Below are positions 50,564 to 60,369 of a DNA stretch of 64,000 nt, piece by piece; the stretch's first letter is position 1, and each line of letters opens with the position of its first letter. The DNA is taken from assembly GCA_016699855.1 (NCBI GenBank), contig CP064988.1, positions 3,686,501-3,750,500 on the forward strand, read 5' to 3'. The notes below the pieces were generated by a model. The model was given only the letters and a program-made list of their open reading frames with translations. It was not told where the DNA came from and ran no database searches. The translations under genes were made by a program, and so were the position numbers. The stretch is from Rhodospirillales bacterium. Lineage in GTDB: Bacteria > Pseudomonadota > Alphaproteobacteria > Reyranellales > Reyranellaceae.

Positions 50564-52150
50564 CTAGCTCGCGGGCGCCACGCGCCACGCGAAGGTCAGG
50601 CCGTCGGCGCGCGCGGCGTAGGTCAGGCCGCGCTTCATGGCCCACAGCCGCGGCTCGAAATACAAGGGCAGCACCGCGAAATCCGCGATCGCCAGCCGCG
50701 ACGCCTCCTCCAGCGCCGCGCGCCGGCGGTCGGGATCGACGGCGCGCAGCGCCTCGGCCAGCGCCGCGTCGACCGCCGGGTTCGAGTAGCGGCCGCGGTT
50801 ATTGTCCCCGGCGCCGCGTTCCGGGCTGGGCGTCGCCACCAGCGCGCGCAAGGCGTCGCCCATGTCGCCGGACGCCGTGTTGCGGACGGCCAGATACGCG
50901 CTGTACCGGTGGTCGTCCCGGTTCTTGAGGAAGGCCGACGGCGCGCTGGCCTCCACCTGCGTCTTGATGCCGACCGCCGACCACCGCGCCGCGACCGCGG
51001 CCGCGACGCGCGTATCCTGCGCGAAGGCGCCGTTCGGCGCGCCGAGCGTCAACGAGAAGCCGGCGGGGTAGCCGGCCTCGGCCAGCAGCGCGCGGGCGCG
51101 CGCCGGATCGGATTTCGCCGGCGCCGCGCCACGCCGGGCGCCGAACATCGGGAATGGCAGGAAATCGCCCGCGGCCCACCCTATTCCGCCGAGCGCGTCG
51201 GCGACCAGCGCGTCGCGGTCGATCGCCAGCGACAGCGCCTCGCGTACGCGGCGGTCCTTCAGCGGATTGCGCCCGCCGGCGTCGGGGATGCCCGGCGTCG
51301 GCTCGGCGAAGTGGTCGAGATGGACATGGACGGCGCGGGTCGAGGGCGCGCGCGCCAAGGCGAGCCGCTGATCGCCCGAGAGACGCGGCAGATCGGCGGC
51401 CGTCGGCGCCTCGATGATGTCGACGTCGCCCGACTCGAGGGCCGCGACGCGCGTCGTGGCGTTGGGCAGGACGTGGAAATCGACGCGCGTCCACGCCGGC
51501 GCGGCCCCCCAGTAGGCGTCGTGCCGGGTCAGCGCGAGCTCCTTGCCGCGGGCCCACGCGGCGAAGCGGAACGGGCCCGTACCCACCAACCCCTCGCCGC
51601 GGTTCAACTCGTCGGTGGTGCGGCCCTCCGGCGCCGGACCGGACGCGGCCTGGCGCGAGACGACGCGGATCGCGGCGAGATTGGCCGGCAGGGTCGGCAG
51701 CGGAACGCTGGTGCGGATCCGGATGGTGGCGTCGTCGACCGCGTCGACGCCGGCGACCTGCCGGAGCAGCGGCGCGAACGGCGCCGCGCTGTTGGGCACG
51801 CGCGCGGCGCGCGCCAGCGAGAAGACGACGTCGGCGGCGGTCAGGTCGGAGCCATCGTGAAACCTCACGCCTGCGCGTAGCTTGAACTCCCACGTCGTGT
51901 CGTCGACCGCGCGCCACGATACCGCCAGCGCCGGCGCGAGGTTGAGCGCCTCGTCGCGCGCCACCAGCGCCTCGAACATGTGGGCCGCGATCTGGACGTC
52001 GGCGGGGACGTTCTGGAAATGCGGATCGAGAGCGCCGGGCTCCGCCGCCAGGCCGACGCGCAGTTCGCGCGCGGAGCCGCGCGCGCCCGCGGCGAGGAAC
52101 GCGCCGCCGAGCGTGGCGAGGGCGGCGGCGCGTCTGGCGATCTTCCTCAA
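50564..52150 (-). CDS. ABC transporter substrate-binding protein, family 5 (peptide/nickel type)
   Basis: A 528-aa periplasmic binding protein. The signal peptide is RKIARRAAALATLGGAFLAA with cleavage near ARGSA. The mature part has the SBP_5 pattern LRVGLAAEPGALDPHFQN, FKLRAGVRFHDGSDLTAADV, GTGPFRFAAW, and EALSLAIDRDALVADALGG. It likely captures oligopeptides or similar solutes. No ABC permease or ATPase is adjacent, so it is an orphan. No ATG fits the signal peptide; a TTG at 52150 is the best start. It diverges from the patatin-like gene. Confidence 0.87.
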   Translation of the reverse strand: MRKIARRAAALATLGGAFLAAGARGSARELRVGLAAEPGALDPHFQNVPADVQIAAHMFEALVARDEALNLAPALAVSWRAVDDTTWEFKLRAGVRFHDGSDLTAADVVFSLARAARVPNSAAPFAPLLRQVAGVDAVDDATIRIRTSVPLPTLPANLAAIRVVSRQAASGPAPEGRTTDELNRGEGLVGTGPFRFAAWARGKELALTRHDAYWGAAPAWTRVDFHVLPNATTRVAALESGDVDIIEAPTAADLPRLSGDQRLALARAPSTRAVHVHLDHFAEPTPGIPDAGGRNPLKDRRVREALSLAIDRDALVADALGGIGWAAGDFLPFPMFGARRGAAPAKSDPARARALLAEAGYPAGFSLTLGAPNGAFAQDTRVAAAVAARWSAVGIKTQVEASAPSAFLKNRDDHRYSAYLAVRNTASGDMGDALRALVATPSPERGAGDNNRGRYSNPAVDAALAEALRAVDPDRRRAALEEASRLAIADFAVLPLYFEPRLWAMKRGLTYAARADGLTFAWRVAPAS

Positions 52151-52369
52151 TGCCGATACTTTCCGACTTCCGGCGCCCGCGCGGCGATCACGCGCGGACG
52201 GTCGCCGCGACACTAGTGCGCATGCCCGCTTCGCCGCAAGGCTGGCGGAGGCCGGTCCGGTGTGGTCCGGCTCACGTTGTGGTGGCGGTTCACCGGCCAT
52301 ACTCTCGCCATCTGTGGCGGTCGATCCCGGCCGCCGCACCCGGTTCCCGTCCATCCGACGAGGGATGCC

Positions 52370-55243
52370 ATGTCCGCGACGCCACCTGATCCGCCGTCCG
52401 CCGCCGCGCCGCGCCTTCTCGACCACGTCGCCGGCGGATGGTGGGCTGTCCGCGACGTCGGCCGCGTCATGGGCGCCACGCGCGCCTCGCTGCTGTCGGT
52501 GGCGATCGGCGGCGGGTTGATCGCGCTCACCGACCAGGCGCGCGACATCGTGATCGCCAGCGCCGCCGGCACCGGCGGCTTCTGGGACAAGGTCGGATTC
52601 GTCGTCGTCACGCTGTTCTGGGCCGTCTCCGCCTGGTACTGGGCGCGGATCACGCTCAGTTTGAAATTCGCGCTCCCGGCGGTGAGCTATCCGGCGCCGT
52701 CCGGCCGCGCGATTAAGGCCGTGCGCGCGGGCGGGACGGACACCCTCGCGCGCAAATGGGCGTTCCGCGTCGCCGTCGCCGCGTCGCTCGTCGCGCTCGT
52801 CGCCGCCATGTACTTCGGCCGCTGTCTCGGATGGTCGCTCCTCGTCCTCGCGACGTTGTGCCCAGGGGCGTTGTGGTACGGCCTCGGCGCGCGCGCGGAC
52901 CGCCCCGAGGCGTGGCGCGACTGGTGGAGCGACAACGTGCCCCGTCTGCTCGGAACCGCGGCGATCGGGTCGCTCGCGGCGGCGTTCTGGCAGGCGCGGG
53001 AGGTCTACGAGGTCGCCGACGATCCCGCCGCCGGCGCCTTCGTGATCTGGACCTTCGCGTATTTCGCGCTGGCGGTCGGCTTCCACGGATTCACCGCCAA
53101 CCGCGCGGCTCTCATGGCCGCCATCGCCGGGATCGGCGCGGCGAAGAAGGTTCCCGAGAGGTTGCGGCGCGATCTGGCCGTCGATGGCGCCGGCGCCGCC
53201 CGCCGTCTCTACGACCACCCTGGCGAGATCGAGAGCCGCCTCGCGCGCGTATTCCTCGGCGGCAGCCTCCTGCTGTCGCCGGTCATGTTCGGATTGTTCG
53301 CGTGGGCGCCGGTCGGCACGGCGGCGGCGTTCGGCGACGCGGTGCGCGCGGTTCTGTTCGGCCTGGCCATCCTCGTCGCCGCCGTGAACGCCCTGGCGCT
53401 CGCGTCGGCGCGGTACCGCTTCCCCGTCCTCGGCGCGCTGATCGTCTGGATGGCGGCGGGCACGATCGTGTTCGGCGACAATCACGACGTCCGGCTCGTG
53501 CGCGACGACAAGGGCGTCGCGCCGCCGGCGCCCGTCCGGGCGACGCTGGGCGAGGCCTACGAGGCGTGGTGGAACGCCAACGCGAGGATCACGACGCCGC
53601 TCTGGTCGTCGCCGGCGGCGGGCGAGCGGGCGGCGAGGTCCGTCTCGGCGCCGCCGCTCGTCGTGGTGGCGACCGCCGGCGGCGCCAGCCGCGCCGCGTT
53701 CTGGACCAGCCAGGTGCTCGGCGAGATCGCGGCCCGCGAGGACCATTTCGCCGAGCGCCTGTTCCTAATCAGCGGCGTCTCGGGTGGATCACTGGGCGCC
53801 GCCACCTTCCGCTCGTTCGTCGAGGCCGAGCGCCGGCGTGGCACCGCGGGGCCGCGTATGGAGGGCGCCGCCGTGCGGTCGGCGGCGTTCCTGCGGAACG
53901 ATTTCCTGACCCCGGCGATGGCGGTCGGGCTGTACGTCGACCTGCCGCTGCACGTCGCGCCGTTCCTCGGCAGGTGGTGGCTACCGGCCGATCGCGCCGC
54001 CGCCTTGGAACGGGCTTGGGAGGAACACGCGGGCGGGCGCGTCGATCACGCCGGCGCCAAGGGCTTCGCGTGGTCCGGCGGGTTCCTCGCCGCGTTCGGC
54101 GCCCGGGACCGGCCGTGGCCGATCCTCGCGTTGAACGGAACGTCGGTCGAGAAGGGCAAGCGGATCATCGCGTCGAACGTCGATTTCGCGCGCAGCGGCA
54201 TGGCGGGCGACGTCAGCCGCTACGACGTCTTCGCGACCCTCGGCGCCGACGTCCCGATCAGCACGGCAGCGACGATGAGCGCGCGCTTTCCGATCATCTC
54301 GCCGACCGGCGGCTTGCGCGACCGCGGGGGAGTCGTGCGCATGCGCGTGACCGACGGCGGGCTGTTCGAGAATTTCGGGGCGGCGACGGCGGACGACGTG
54401 CTGCGCTACCTGGTGGAGCGGCGCGCGGACGCGCAGGCAGCGACCCGCGCCGCCGTGCCGATCGCCATCCTGATCAGCAGCGACCCGTCGCTCGATCCGC
54501 TCGACGCGACCACCAACACGGGCGTCTGGAACGGACGCCTGCCGCCCGCCGACTGCGCGCCAGCCGACGGCATCGTGCCGGCGCCGACGCCGCATGTCGG
54601 CAACGGCTGGCCCGAGTGTCCGTTCGAACCGCGCGGCGCGGCGGCGATCGGTCTCGATCCGCTCCTCGCCCTGTACGGCGGCCGCGTCGCGCGCGGGGAG
54701 CTGGCGGCGACGGCGCTCCAGCAGCGCGTCGTCGAGAACGTGCGTTCGATGCGGGACCGGCTGACCGCCCGCGTCCTGGCCGAGGCCGGCAAGGACATCG
54801 GCGCCATCGACCCGGACAGGACCGCCGAGACTCTGAGATCCCTCAAGGACGCGCGGTGGATCGTCGAGCGCGATCTCAAGCGGCGTCTCGGCACGCACGA
54901 CCACGTCGACTTCTTCCATTTCCGCCAGTGCCGTCTCGACCGGAAGAAGGGGCCGACGATGAGCTGGCACGATTCCGAGGCCGCGTGGGGCGCGATGGAG
55001 TCGATGCTGGGGATCGACCCGGCCAAGGGCGACCCGTGCGGCAATGGTGCGGAGCTGTTCCGCCTCTGCGTCAGGCTCGCCCGGCTCACGGGCGCCGCCG
55101 CCGACGACAAGGAGGCGACGCTGTCGTGCGAACGCCGGGAGCCGCCGCGCCGGGCATGGACGAAGCCGGACGCGTGGGGATGCCGCGAGGTCGGCGAGGG
55201 CGGCGACCGCCGCTGGTACTGCGGCGTCGGCGCGGCGCGCTGA
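52370..55243 (+). CDS. Membrane-anchored patatin-like phospholipase, 957 aa
   Basis: A large two-part protein. Residues 1-380 contain about eight hydrophobic helices (for example LLSVAIGGGLIALT, AVAASLVALVAAMYFG). From about residue 420 a patatin-type lipase domain follows: VVVATAGGASRAAFW (oxyanion glycine loop), the nucleophile elbow ISGVSGGSLGAATF with S471, and the dyad aspartate D662 in VTDGGLFENFG. Both catalytic residues are in place, so it should hydrolyse acyl ester bonds of membrane lipids on the face where the domain lies. The last 150 residues contain several cysteines. GAGGG precedes the ATG. It is twice the size of simple bacterial patatins. Confidence 0.82.
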   Translation: MSATPPDPPSAAAPRLLDHVAGGWWAVRDVGRVMGATRASLLSVAIGGGLIALTDQARDIVIASAAGTGGFWDKVGFVVVTLFWAVSAWYWARITLSLKFALPAVSYPAPSGRAIKAVRAGGTDTLARKWAFRVAVAASLVALVAAMYFGRCLGWSLLVLATLCPGALWYGLGARADRPEAWRDWWSDNVPRLLGTAAIGSLAAAFWQAREVYEVADDPAAGAFVIWTFAYFALAVGFHGFTANRAALMAAIAGIGAAKKVPERLRRDLAVDGAGAARRLYDHPGEIESRLARVFLGGSLLLSPVMFGLFAWAPVGTAAAFGDAVRAVLFGLAILVAAVNALALASARYRFPVLGALIVWMAAGTIVFGDNHDVRLVRDDKGVAPPAPVRATLGEAYEAWWNANARITTPLWSSPAAGERAARSVSAPPLVVVATAGGASRAAFWTSQVLGEIAAREDHFAERLFLISGVSGGSLGAATFRSFVEAERRRGTAGPRMEGAAVRSAAFLRNDFLTPAMAVGLYVDLPLHVAPFLGRWWLPADRAAALERAWEEHAGGRVDHAGAKGFAWSGGFLAAFGARDRPWPILALNGTSVEKGKRIIASNVDFARSGMAGDVSRYDVFATLGADVPISTAATMSARFPIISPTGGLRDRGGVVRMRVTDGGLFENFGAATADDVLRYLVERRADAQAATRAAVPIAILISSDPSLDPLDATTNTGVWNGRLPPADCAPADGIVPAPTPHVGNGWPECPFEPRGAAAIGLDPLLALYGGRVARGELAATALQQRVVENVRSMRDRLTARVLAEAGKDIGAIDPDRTAETLRSLKDARWIVERDLKRRLGTHDHVDFFHFRQCRLDRKKGPTMSWHDSEAAWGAMESMLGIDPAKGDPCGNGAELFRLCVRLARLTGAAADDKEATLSCERREPPRRAWTKPDAWGCREVGEGGDRRWYCGVGAAR

Positions 55244-55254
55244 CGACCGCGCGC

Positions 55255-56796
55255 CTAGCTTCCCGCCACGCGCCGGGTGTGGCCGGCCCAGAACGGCTCG
55301 CGCAGCTCCTTGCGCCTGATCTTGCCGACCGGCGTCTTGGGCAGCGCCTCGGCGCGCACCACGACCTTGCCGGGGCGCTTGTAGTTGCCCAGTTTGGTGG
55401 CGCAGAGCTCGATCAGCTCGGCCTCGGTGACCGTGGCGCCGGGCTTCACGGTGCAGACGGCGCACGGCGTCTCGCCCCAGCGCTCGTGGGGAATGCCGAA
55501 CACCGCCACCTCGACCACGTCGGGATGGTCGCTCAGCGCGTTCTCGAGCTCGGCGGGGTAGATGTTGAAGCCGCCGGAGATGATCATGTCGCCGGCCCGG
55601 TCGACCATGTAGACGTAGCCGTTGGCGTCGATGTAGCCGACGTCGCCGGTCTTCACCCAGCCGTCGACGATGCGCTCGGCGGTCGCCTTCGGGTCGTTCC
55701 AGAAGCCGCTCATCTGGCCGTCGCACTTGCCGACGATCTCGCCGATCTCGCCGCGCGGCAGCGGCTTGTCGTCCTCGCCCCAGATCTCCAGCCGGGCGTA
55801 GGGCAGTGGCATGCCGCAGGCGCGCAGCGGCGTCGAGCCCTCGACGTCCTTCGCGAACCACTGCCTCGGCCCCATCATCGCGATCGGCAACACCTCGGTC
55901 TGGCCGTAGCCTTGGTACATCGCGTGGCCGAAGTGCTTGAACGCGGTCAGCGCCGTCTCGTCGGCGATCGGCGCGGCGGCGACGCACATGCATTTCATGC
56001 CCGAGAAGTCGCGCTTCTCGATCCCCGGCACGCGGTTGATGGCGTTGAGCATGGTCGGCACCATGAACATGTACGCGATGCGCTCCTTCTCGAAGATCTC
56101 GACCACGGCGGCGGGATCGAATCGGTCGAGCATGACGTTGCGGCCGCCGCCCAGCCAGATCGGCAGGAAGAAGTAGCCCGAGCCGTGGCTGATCGGACCG
56201 ATATGCAGGCAGGCATCGCCGGGCTCGACCGGCGGATAGGCGTAGAACCAGTCGCGCGCCGTCGCCAGCCAGCCGCGGTGCGTGATGGCGACGCCCTTGC
56301 TCTTTCCCGTCGTGCCGCCGGTGTGGCGCAGGATGTAGTAGTCGTCGGGGGCGATCGGGACGTCGGGCTCGACGTCGGAATGCCGCGCCAACCAGGCCTC
56401 GTAACCGGCGTCGCGCACGAGGACATGCTCCAGCTCGGGAAGCTGCGCGCGCAGGCCCTCGATCTCCGGCAGGTACTTCTCGTCGACCAGCAGCGCGCGG
56501 CAGCCGGTGTGGCCGATCATGTGGACGTGGCTCTCCGGCGCGTTGCGCGGATAGAGCGGCACGCGGACGATGTTGGCGATGCCGGCGCCGAGGAAGAAAT
56601 CGCTCGACTCCAGCCGGTTGTCCTCGAGCACCGCGACCCGGTCCTGCGGCCTCAGACCCAGCGCCAGCAGGGCGTTGGCCATGCGCGCGCCGCGCTCCCA
56701 CGCCTGCGCGAAGGTCAGGCTGCGGTCGCCGAACCGCACGGCCTCGCGGTCGGCGTGATACTCGGCGGCGCGGCGCATCTGCGTGCGGACGTCCAT
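55255..56796 (-). CDS. Class I adenylate-forming acyl-CoA synthetase
   Basis: A 513-aa AMP-binding enzyme that activates a carboxylic acid to its acyl-CoA through an acyl-adenylate. Seen are the ATP-binding LRHTGGTTGKSKGVAITHRG near residue 155, YQGYGQTEVLP (A5), GWVKTGDVGYIDANGYVYM (A7), MIISGGFNIYPAELENAL (A8) and the catalytic lysine in KTPVGKIRRKELR (A10). The acid specificity is not evident. GGGAGGA precedes the ATG. It converges on the patatin-like gene with only 11 bases between them, and diverges from the AEC transporter. Confidence 0.92.
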   Translation of the reverse strand: MDVRTQMRRAAEYHADREAVRFGDRSLTFAQAWERGARMANALLALGLRPQDRVAVLEDNRLESSDFFLGAGIANIVRVPLYPRNAPESHVHMIGHTGCRALLVDEKYLPEIEGLRAQLPELEHVLVRDAGYEAWLARHSDVEPDVPIAPDDYYILRHTGGTTGKSKGVAITHRGWLATARDWFYAYPPVEPGDACLHIGPISHGSGYFFLPIWLGGGRNVMLDRFDPAAVVEIFEKERIAYMFMVPTMLNAINRVPGIEKRDFSGMKCMCVAAAPIADETALTAFKHFGHAMYQGYGQTEVLPIAMMGPRQWFAKDVEGSTPLRACGMPLPYARLEIWGEDDKPLPRGEIGEIVGKCDGQMSGFWNDPKATAERIVDGWVKTGDVGYIDANGYVYMVDRAGDMIISGGFNIYPAELENALSDHPDVVEVAVFGIPHERWGETPCAVCTVKPGATVTEAELIELCATKLGNYKRPGKVVVRAEALPKTPVGKIRRKELREPFWAGHTRRVAGS

Positions 56797-56915
56797 GGTT
56801 CGATCCTCCCGGGCGTTGCGATTCTCCCCATCGTGCCACCACCGCGGCGGCGAATAAAGGCGGTGGCGTCGAACGGCGTTGACGCGGGCGGCGCCCGCGG
56901 GCCTTGTGGGCGGCC

Positions 56916-57806
56916 GTGACGTTCGATCTGCTCGCCCGCATCTTCACCATCGTCGCGCCGGTGCTTCTGGTCACCGGCGTCGGCTTCCTGTGGGGCCGGC
57001 TGCGCCGGCCGTTCGACGCCGCCGTCGCCACGGCCCTGGTCTCCGGCATCGCCGCGCCCTGCCTGATCTTCTCGACGCTCACGCGGCTGGACGTGTCGGG
57101 CTCGGCGCTGGGCCGGATCGCGCTGGCGACGGTCTGTTGCTACGCCGCCATGGGCGCGCTCGGGCTCGTGGCGCTGCGGCTGGCGAAGCTGCCGGCGCAT
57201 TCCTACCTGCCGGCGCTGATGTTCCCCAACGGCGGCAATGTCGGGTTGCCGCTGTGCTTCCTCGCGTTCGGCGCCGAGGGGCTGGCGCTGGGCATCGCAT
57301 GGTTCGCGGTCGGTGGATTGGGGCAGTTCACCGTCGGCGTCAACATCGCCGCCGGCAGCTTCGCGCCGCGCAGCCTGCTGCGGCAGCCCATCATCTACGC
57401 GCTGGCCGCGGCGCTGGCGTTCATCCTGACGGGCACGCGGCCGCCGGAGTGGATCGGGCGCACGACGGAGATCCTCGGCGGCATGCTGATCCCGCTAATG
57501 CTGCTGTCGCTGGGCGTGTCGCTGGCGACGTTGACCATCGCGCGCCCGGGCCGGGCGTTCGCGCTCTCGGTGCTGCGGCTGGCCGGTGGCTTCGCCGTCG
57601 GCGTCCTCATCTGCTGGGCGTTCGGGCTGACGGGCGCGGAGCGCGGCGTGATCCTGATCCAGTCCTCGATGCCGGTGGCGATCTTCAACTACCTGTTCGC
57701 GCTGCAGTACAAGCGCGAGCCGGCCGACGTCGCGAGCATGATCGTCATCACGACCGTGGCGTCGTTCGTGACGCTGCCGTTCCTGCTGGCGTACGTGCTT
57801 GGATAG
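56916..57806 (+). CDS. AEC family transporter (auxin efflux carrier type)
   Basis: A 296-aa membrane protein with about ten helices. Family features include the start LARIFTIVAPVLLVTGVGFL, the first-half segment LMFPNGGNVGLPLCFLAFG (the conserved N-x-G-N/P region before the crossing point), and the second-half QSSMPVAIFNYLFALQYK. AEC proteins export organic acids or similar solutes. GTG at 56916 gives the normal family start; a TTG at 56904 would add four residues. Neither has a strong ribosome site. It lies upstream of the CaiB-type gene on the same strand. Confidence 0.85.
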   Translation: MTFDLLARIFTIVAPVLLVTGVGFLWGRLRRPFDAAVATALVSGIAAPCLIFSTLTRLDVSGSALGRIALATVCCYAAMGALGLVALRLAKLPAHSYLPALMFPNGGNVGLPLCFLAFGAEGLALGIAWFAVGGLGQFTVGVNIAAGSFAPRSLLRQPIIYALAAALAFILTGTRPPEWIGRTTEILGGMLIPLMLLSLGVSLATLTIARPGRAFALSVLRLAGGFAVGVLICWAFGLTGAERGVILIQSSMPVAIFNYLFALQYKREPADVASMIVITTVASFVTLPFLLAYVLG

Positions 57807-57925
57807 ACCGCTCGACCCATGCCGGGAGCGCAACGATACCATGCGCCGCCGCCGCGCGCGGTCGCGCCGGCCGCGCCGGCGCGCTACGGTCGCGCCGCCA
57901 ACGCTGGACGCCACGGGAGAGACGC

Positions 57926-59060
57926 ATGCCGCCGCTCGAGGGAATAAAGGTCGTCGAACTGGCGCAGAACCTGGCCGGGCCGTTCTGCGCCGAGATCCTG
58001 TCGCATCTCGGCGCCGAGGTGATCAAGGTCGAGAAGCCGGGCATCGGCGACGACGCGCGCAACTGGGGCAAGGCGTTGTCGGGCGGCGCGGGAGCCTCGT
58101 TCAACGCCATCAACCTCAACAAGAAATCGGTCGTGCTCGACCTCAAGGATCCGGCGGCGCGGGCGAAGCTGCTGCCGGTGATCGACGCCGCCGACGTGGT
58201 CGTGCAGAACATGCTGCCGGGCGCGCTGGAGAAGCTCGGTCTCGGCGCCAAGCACCTGATGGCGCGCAATCCCAGGCTGATCTACTGCTCGGTCAGCGCC
58301 TACGGCAACGCCGGCCCGAAGCGCAACGAGCCCGGCTACGAGCCGATCGTGCAGGCGTTCTCGGCGATGTCGATGATGTCGGGCTGGCCGGGCGGGCCGC
58401 CGATCCGCATGGGCACGCAGGTGCTCGACCACGGCAGCGCGATGTGGGCGGCGATCGGCATCCTGTCGGCGGTGATCGAGCGCGCCAGGACCGGCAGGGG
58501 CAAGCTGGTCGAGACCTCGCTGTTCGAGACGGCGACGGCGTGGTGGATGAACCCCTACTCCAACTACGCCGCGACCGGCGACGTGCCGGAGCGCCATCCC
58601 TCCGGCAGCAACGGCGTCGTGATCTTCAGCGGCTTCGACACCGCCGACGGGCCCATCGTGATCGCCGCCGGCAGCGACCGGCTGTTCCACAAGCTCGCGG
58701 ACGCGCTGGGCAAGCCGGAGTGGAAGACCGAACCGGGCTACGCCGACAACCGCGGCCGCGTCGAGCGCAAGGACACGCTGCTGGCCGAGTGCCAGGCGGT
58801 CCTCAAGACCAAGCCGCGGGCGCATTGGCTCGAGGTCATCACCGCCGCCGGCGTGCCGTGCACGCCGATCAACACGCTGCCGGAGATGCTGGCCGAGCCG
58901 CAGACCGCGGCGATGGGCATGCTGCAATCCGTGCCCGAGCTGGACGCCGACGTGAAGCTGATCGGCCTCCCGCTTCAGTTCGACGGCGAACGGCCGAAGT
59001 TCCGTCGCCGCGCACCGAAGCTGGGCGAGCACACCGCCGAGGTGCTGGGGCGAGGGCTGA
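57926..59060 (+). CDS. CaiB/BaiF family CoA-transferase (stop codon lost by a probable single-G insertion)
   Basis: A family III CoA-transferase that moves CoA between carboxylic acids. Seen are GIKVVELAQNLAGPFCAEIL, LGAEVIKVEKPGIGDDAR, LNLNKKSV-type text as NLNKKSVVLDLKD, the catalytic aspartate region QVLDHGSAMWAAIG near residue 170, and the ending KLGEHTAEVLG. As read, the frame runs past this natural end to 59779, antisense through the next gene, adding about 240 meaningless residues. Deleting one G from the run at 59047-59050 gives CTG GGC GAG GGC TGA, ending EVLGEG at 59060. GGGAGA lies before the ATG. The corrected length, 377 aa, is normal. Confidence 0.87.
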
Positions 59061-59073
59061 CGCGCGGGCGTCG

Positions 59074-60273
59074 TCAGGACGCCGGCCGCGCCGCCAGCCA
59101 GGCGCGGATCTCCTTGGTGAGTTCGGCCAACCGTTCGTCCGCCATCGCGAAACCGCCCTTGCGATGCCGTTCGACGTCGTCGACGGCCGTCAGCGCCGCC
59201 TCGGCCGGCCCGCGTTCTCCGGTCGCCTTGGCGAGCAGCCACAACGTCTGGGCCAGCATCGCCTGCGCGTTGACCCAGTTGCGGTCGCCCTCGCGGCCCG
59301 CGCGTTTGGCCTGCGCGGCGCGGTACTCGTCGACGCAGCGGCGCAGCGTCGCCGCCGCCGCGGGCTCCTGTCCGTCGACGACGCCCATCAGGCGGGCGGA
59401 GGCGAGGTTGATCATCGCCGCCGCCTCGTTCTCGTCGTCGCCCAAGGCGCGCAGCGCGGCCGCCGCGGCCTCGAAATCGTCCAGCGTGCCGGTGTCGGGG
59501 GGCCCGCCGGCGCGCGCCGCACGCAGCATGCCGAGCGTGGCGCGAGTCGAGCGGGCGTTGGCCACCATGCGCGCCAGCTCCGGCTCGCCGTCGGCGTCGG
59601 GCCAGGCCACCGCCTCGTCGAGCAACGCCCGCGCCTCCTCGACCTTGGCGTCGTCGTCGTCGTGGCTGGCGCGGTTGATCAGCGCCTCCGCGAACCTGAC
59701 CCGCGAGCGGACCCTCGTGACGGCGTCGTCGCGGCCCTCGCAAGCCGGCAGCGCCTCGCGCCAGATGGTCAGGGCGTAGTCGATGGCGTCGCCGTTCTCG
59801 TCGATCTCGCCGAGGTCGAGAAGGCCGTCGGCGAATAGCCGCAGCGCGTCCGCCGCCGTGCCGGCCTCGTCGTCGTGCGCCGGGCCGCGCGCCGCCATCG
59901 CCTCGCGGATCTCATGGTAGAATTGAAGCCCGACCCGCATCTCCTTCGCGGCGCGGCGGTCGCGGCCGACCGCGATGAACGCCTCGCCGACATAGCGACG
60001 CATGGTGGTGTGGGCGGCGGGATCCTCCGGCGGATCCGGCCGCTCGTCGAGAGAGCCGGCGACGCGACCGCCCACCTTCGCGAGGCGCTCGTAGAGCGCG
60101 ATGTCGCCGGATTGACGGGCCGTCAGCGCGGCGGACATGAACGCGATCGCGCCCAGCGCGTCGGGCACCTCCTGTGCCGGCATCCGGCCGATGGCGTCCA
60201 GCGCGGCGGGACTGTCGAACCGCTGGATCGCGTCGATGGCGCTTTCGATAAGCGCCTCCAATAAGTCGGACAT
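59074..60273 (-). CDS. Alpha-helical repeat (TPR-like) hypothetical protein, 399 aa
   Basis: No named family is recognised. The sequence is almost entirely helical, rich in Ala, Arg, Asp and Glu, with recurring A-x2-Y/L-x2-A spacing reminiscent of degenerate TPR or SEL1 repeats (for example LLDEAVAWPDADGEPELARM, MINLASARLMGVVDGQEP). No signal peptide or membrane helix is seen, so it should be a cytosolic scaffold-like protein. ATG at 60273 follows GGAG by seven bases; an ATG at 60276 is adjacent. It lies downstream of chvG on the same strand, separated by an AT-rich palindrome, so it may have its own promoter. Confidence 0.6.
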   Translation of the reverse strand: MSDLLEALIESAIDAIQRFDSPAALDAIGRMPAQEVPDALGAIAFMSAALTARQSGDIALYERLAKVGGRVAGSLDERPDPPEDPAAHTTMRRYVGEAFIAVGRDRRAAKEMRVGLQFYHEIREAMAARGPAHDDEAGTAADALRLFADGLLDLGEIDENGDAIDYALTIWREALPACEGRDDAVTRVRSRVRFAEALINRASHDDDDAKVEEARALLDEAVAWPDADGEPELARMVANARSTRATLGMLRAARAGGPPDTGTLDDFEAAAAALRALGDDENEAAAMINLASARLMGVVDGQEPAAAATLRRCVDEYRAAQAKRAGREGDRNWVNAQAMLAQTLWLLAKATGERGPAEAALTAVDDVERHRKGGFAMADERLAELTKEIRAWLAARPAS

Positions 60274-60339
60274 CATCAATCTCCATCGCACCGGGCCGGA
60301 TCCGGTATGGAGATGAATACTATTAGGAGCGGATAAGAT

Positions 60340-60356
60340 TATAAAGACACTTTATA
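60340..60356. promoter_or_regulatory. AT-rich palindrome TATAAAG-ACA-CTTTATA
   Basis: A perfect 7-bp inverted repeat around ACA, in a short AT-rich island between the chvG stop codon and the start of the 399-aa helical protein. Read on the minus strand it lies about 70 bases upstream of that start and overlaps TATAAT-like text (TTTATAATC), so it could be an operator at a promoter or a weak terminator after chvG. Confidence 0.4.
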
Positions 60357-60369
60357 CGAGTATTCCAGC

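Noticed and set aside
52756..56919. A 1387-codon plus-strand frame and a 1033-codon minus-strand frame over the same region
   Set aside because: Both are Arg/Ala/Pro-rich shadows of the patatin-like and acyl-CoA ligase genes, which have clear motifs.
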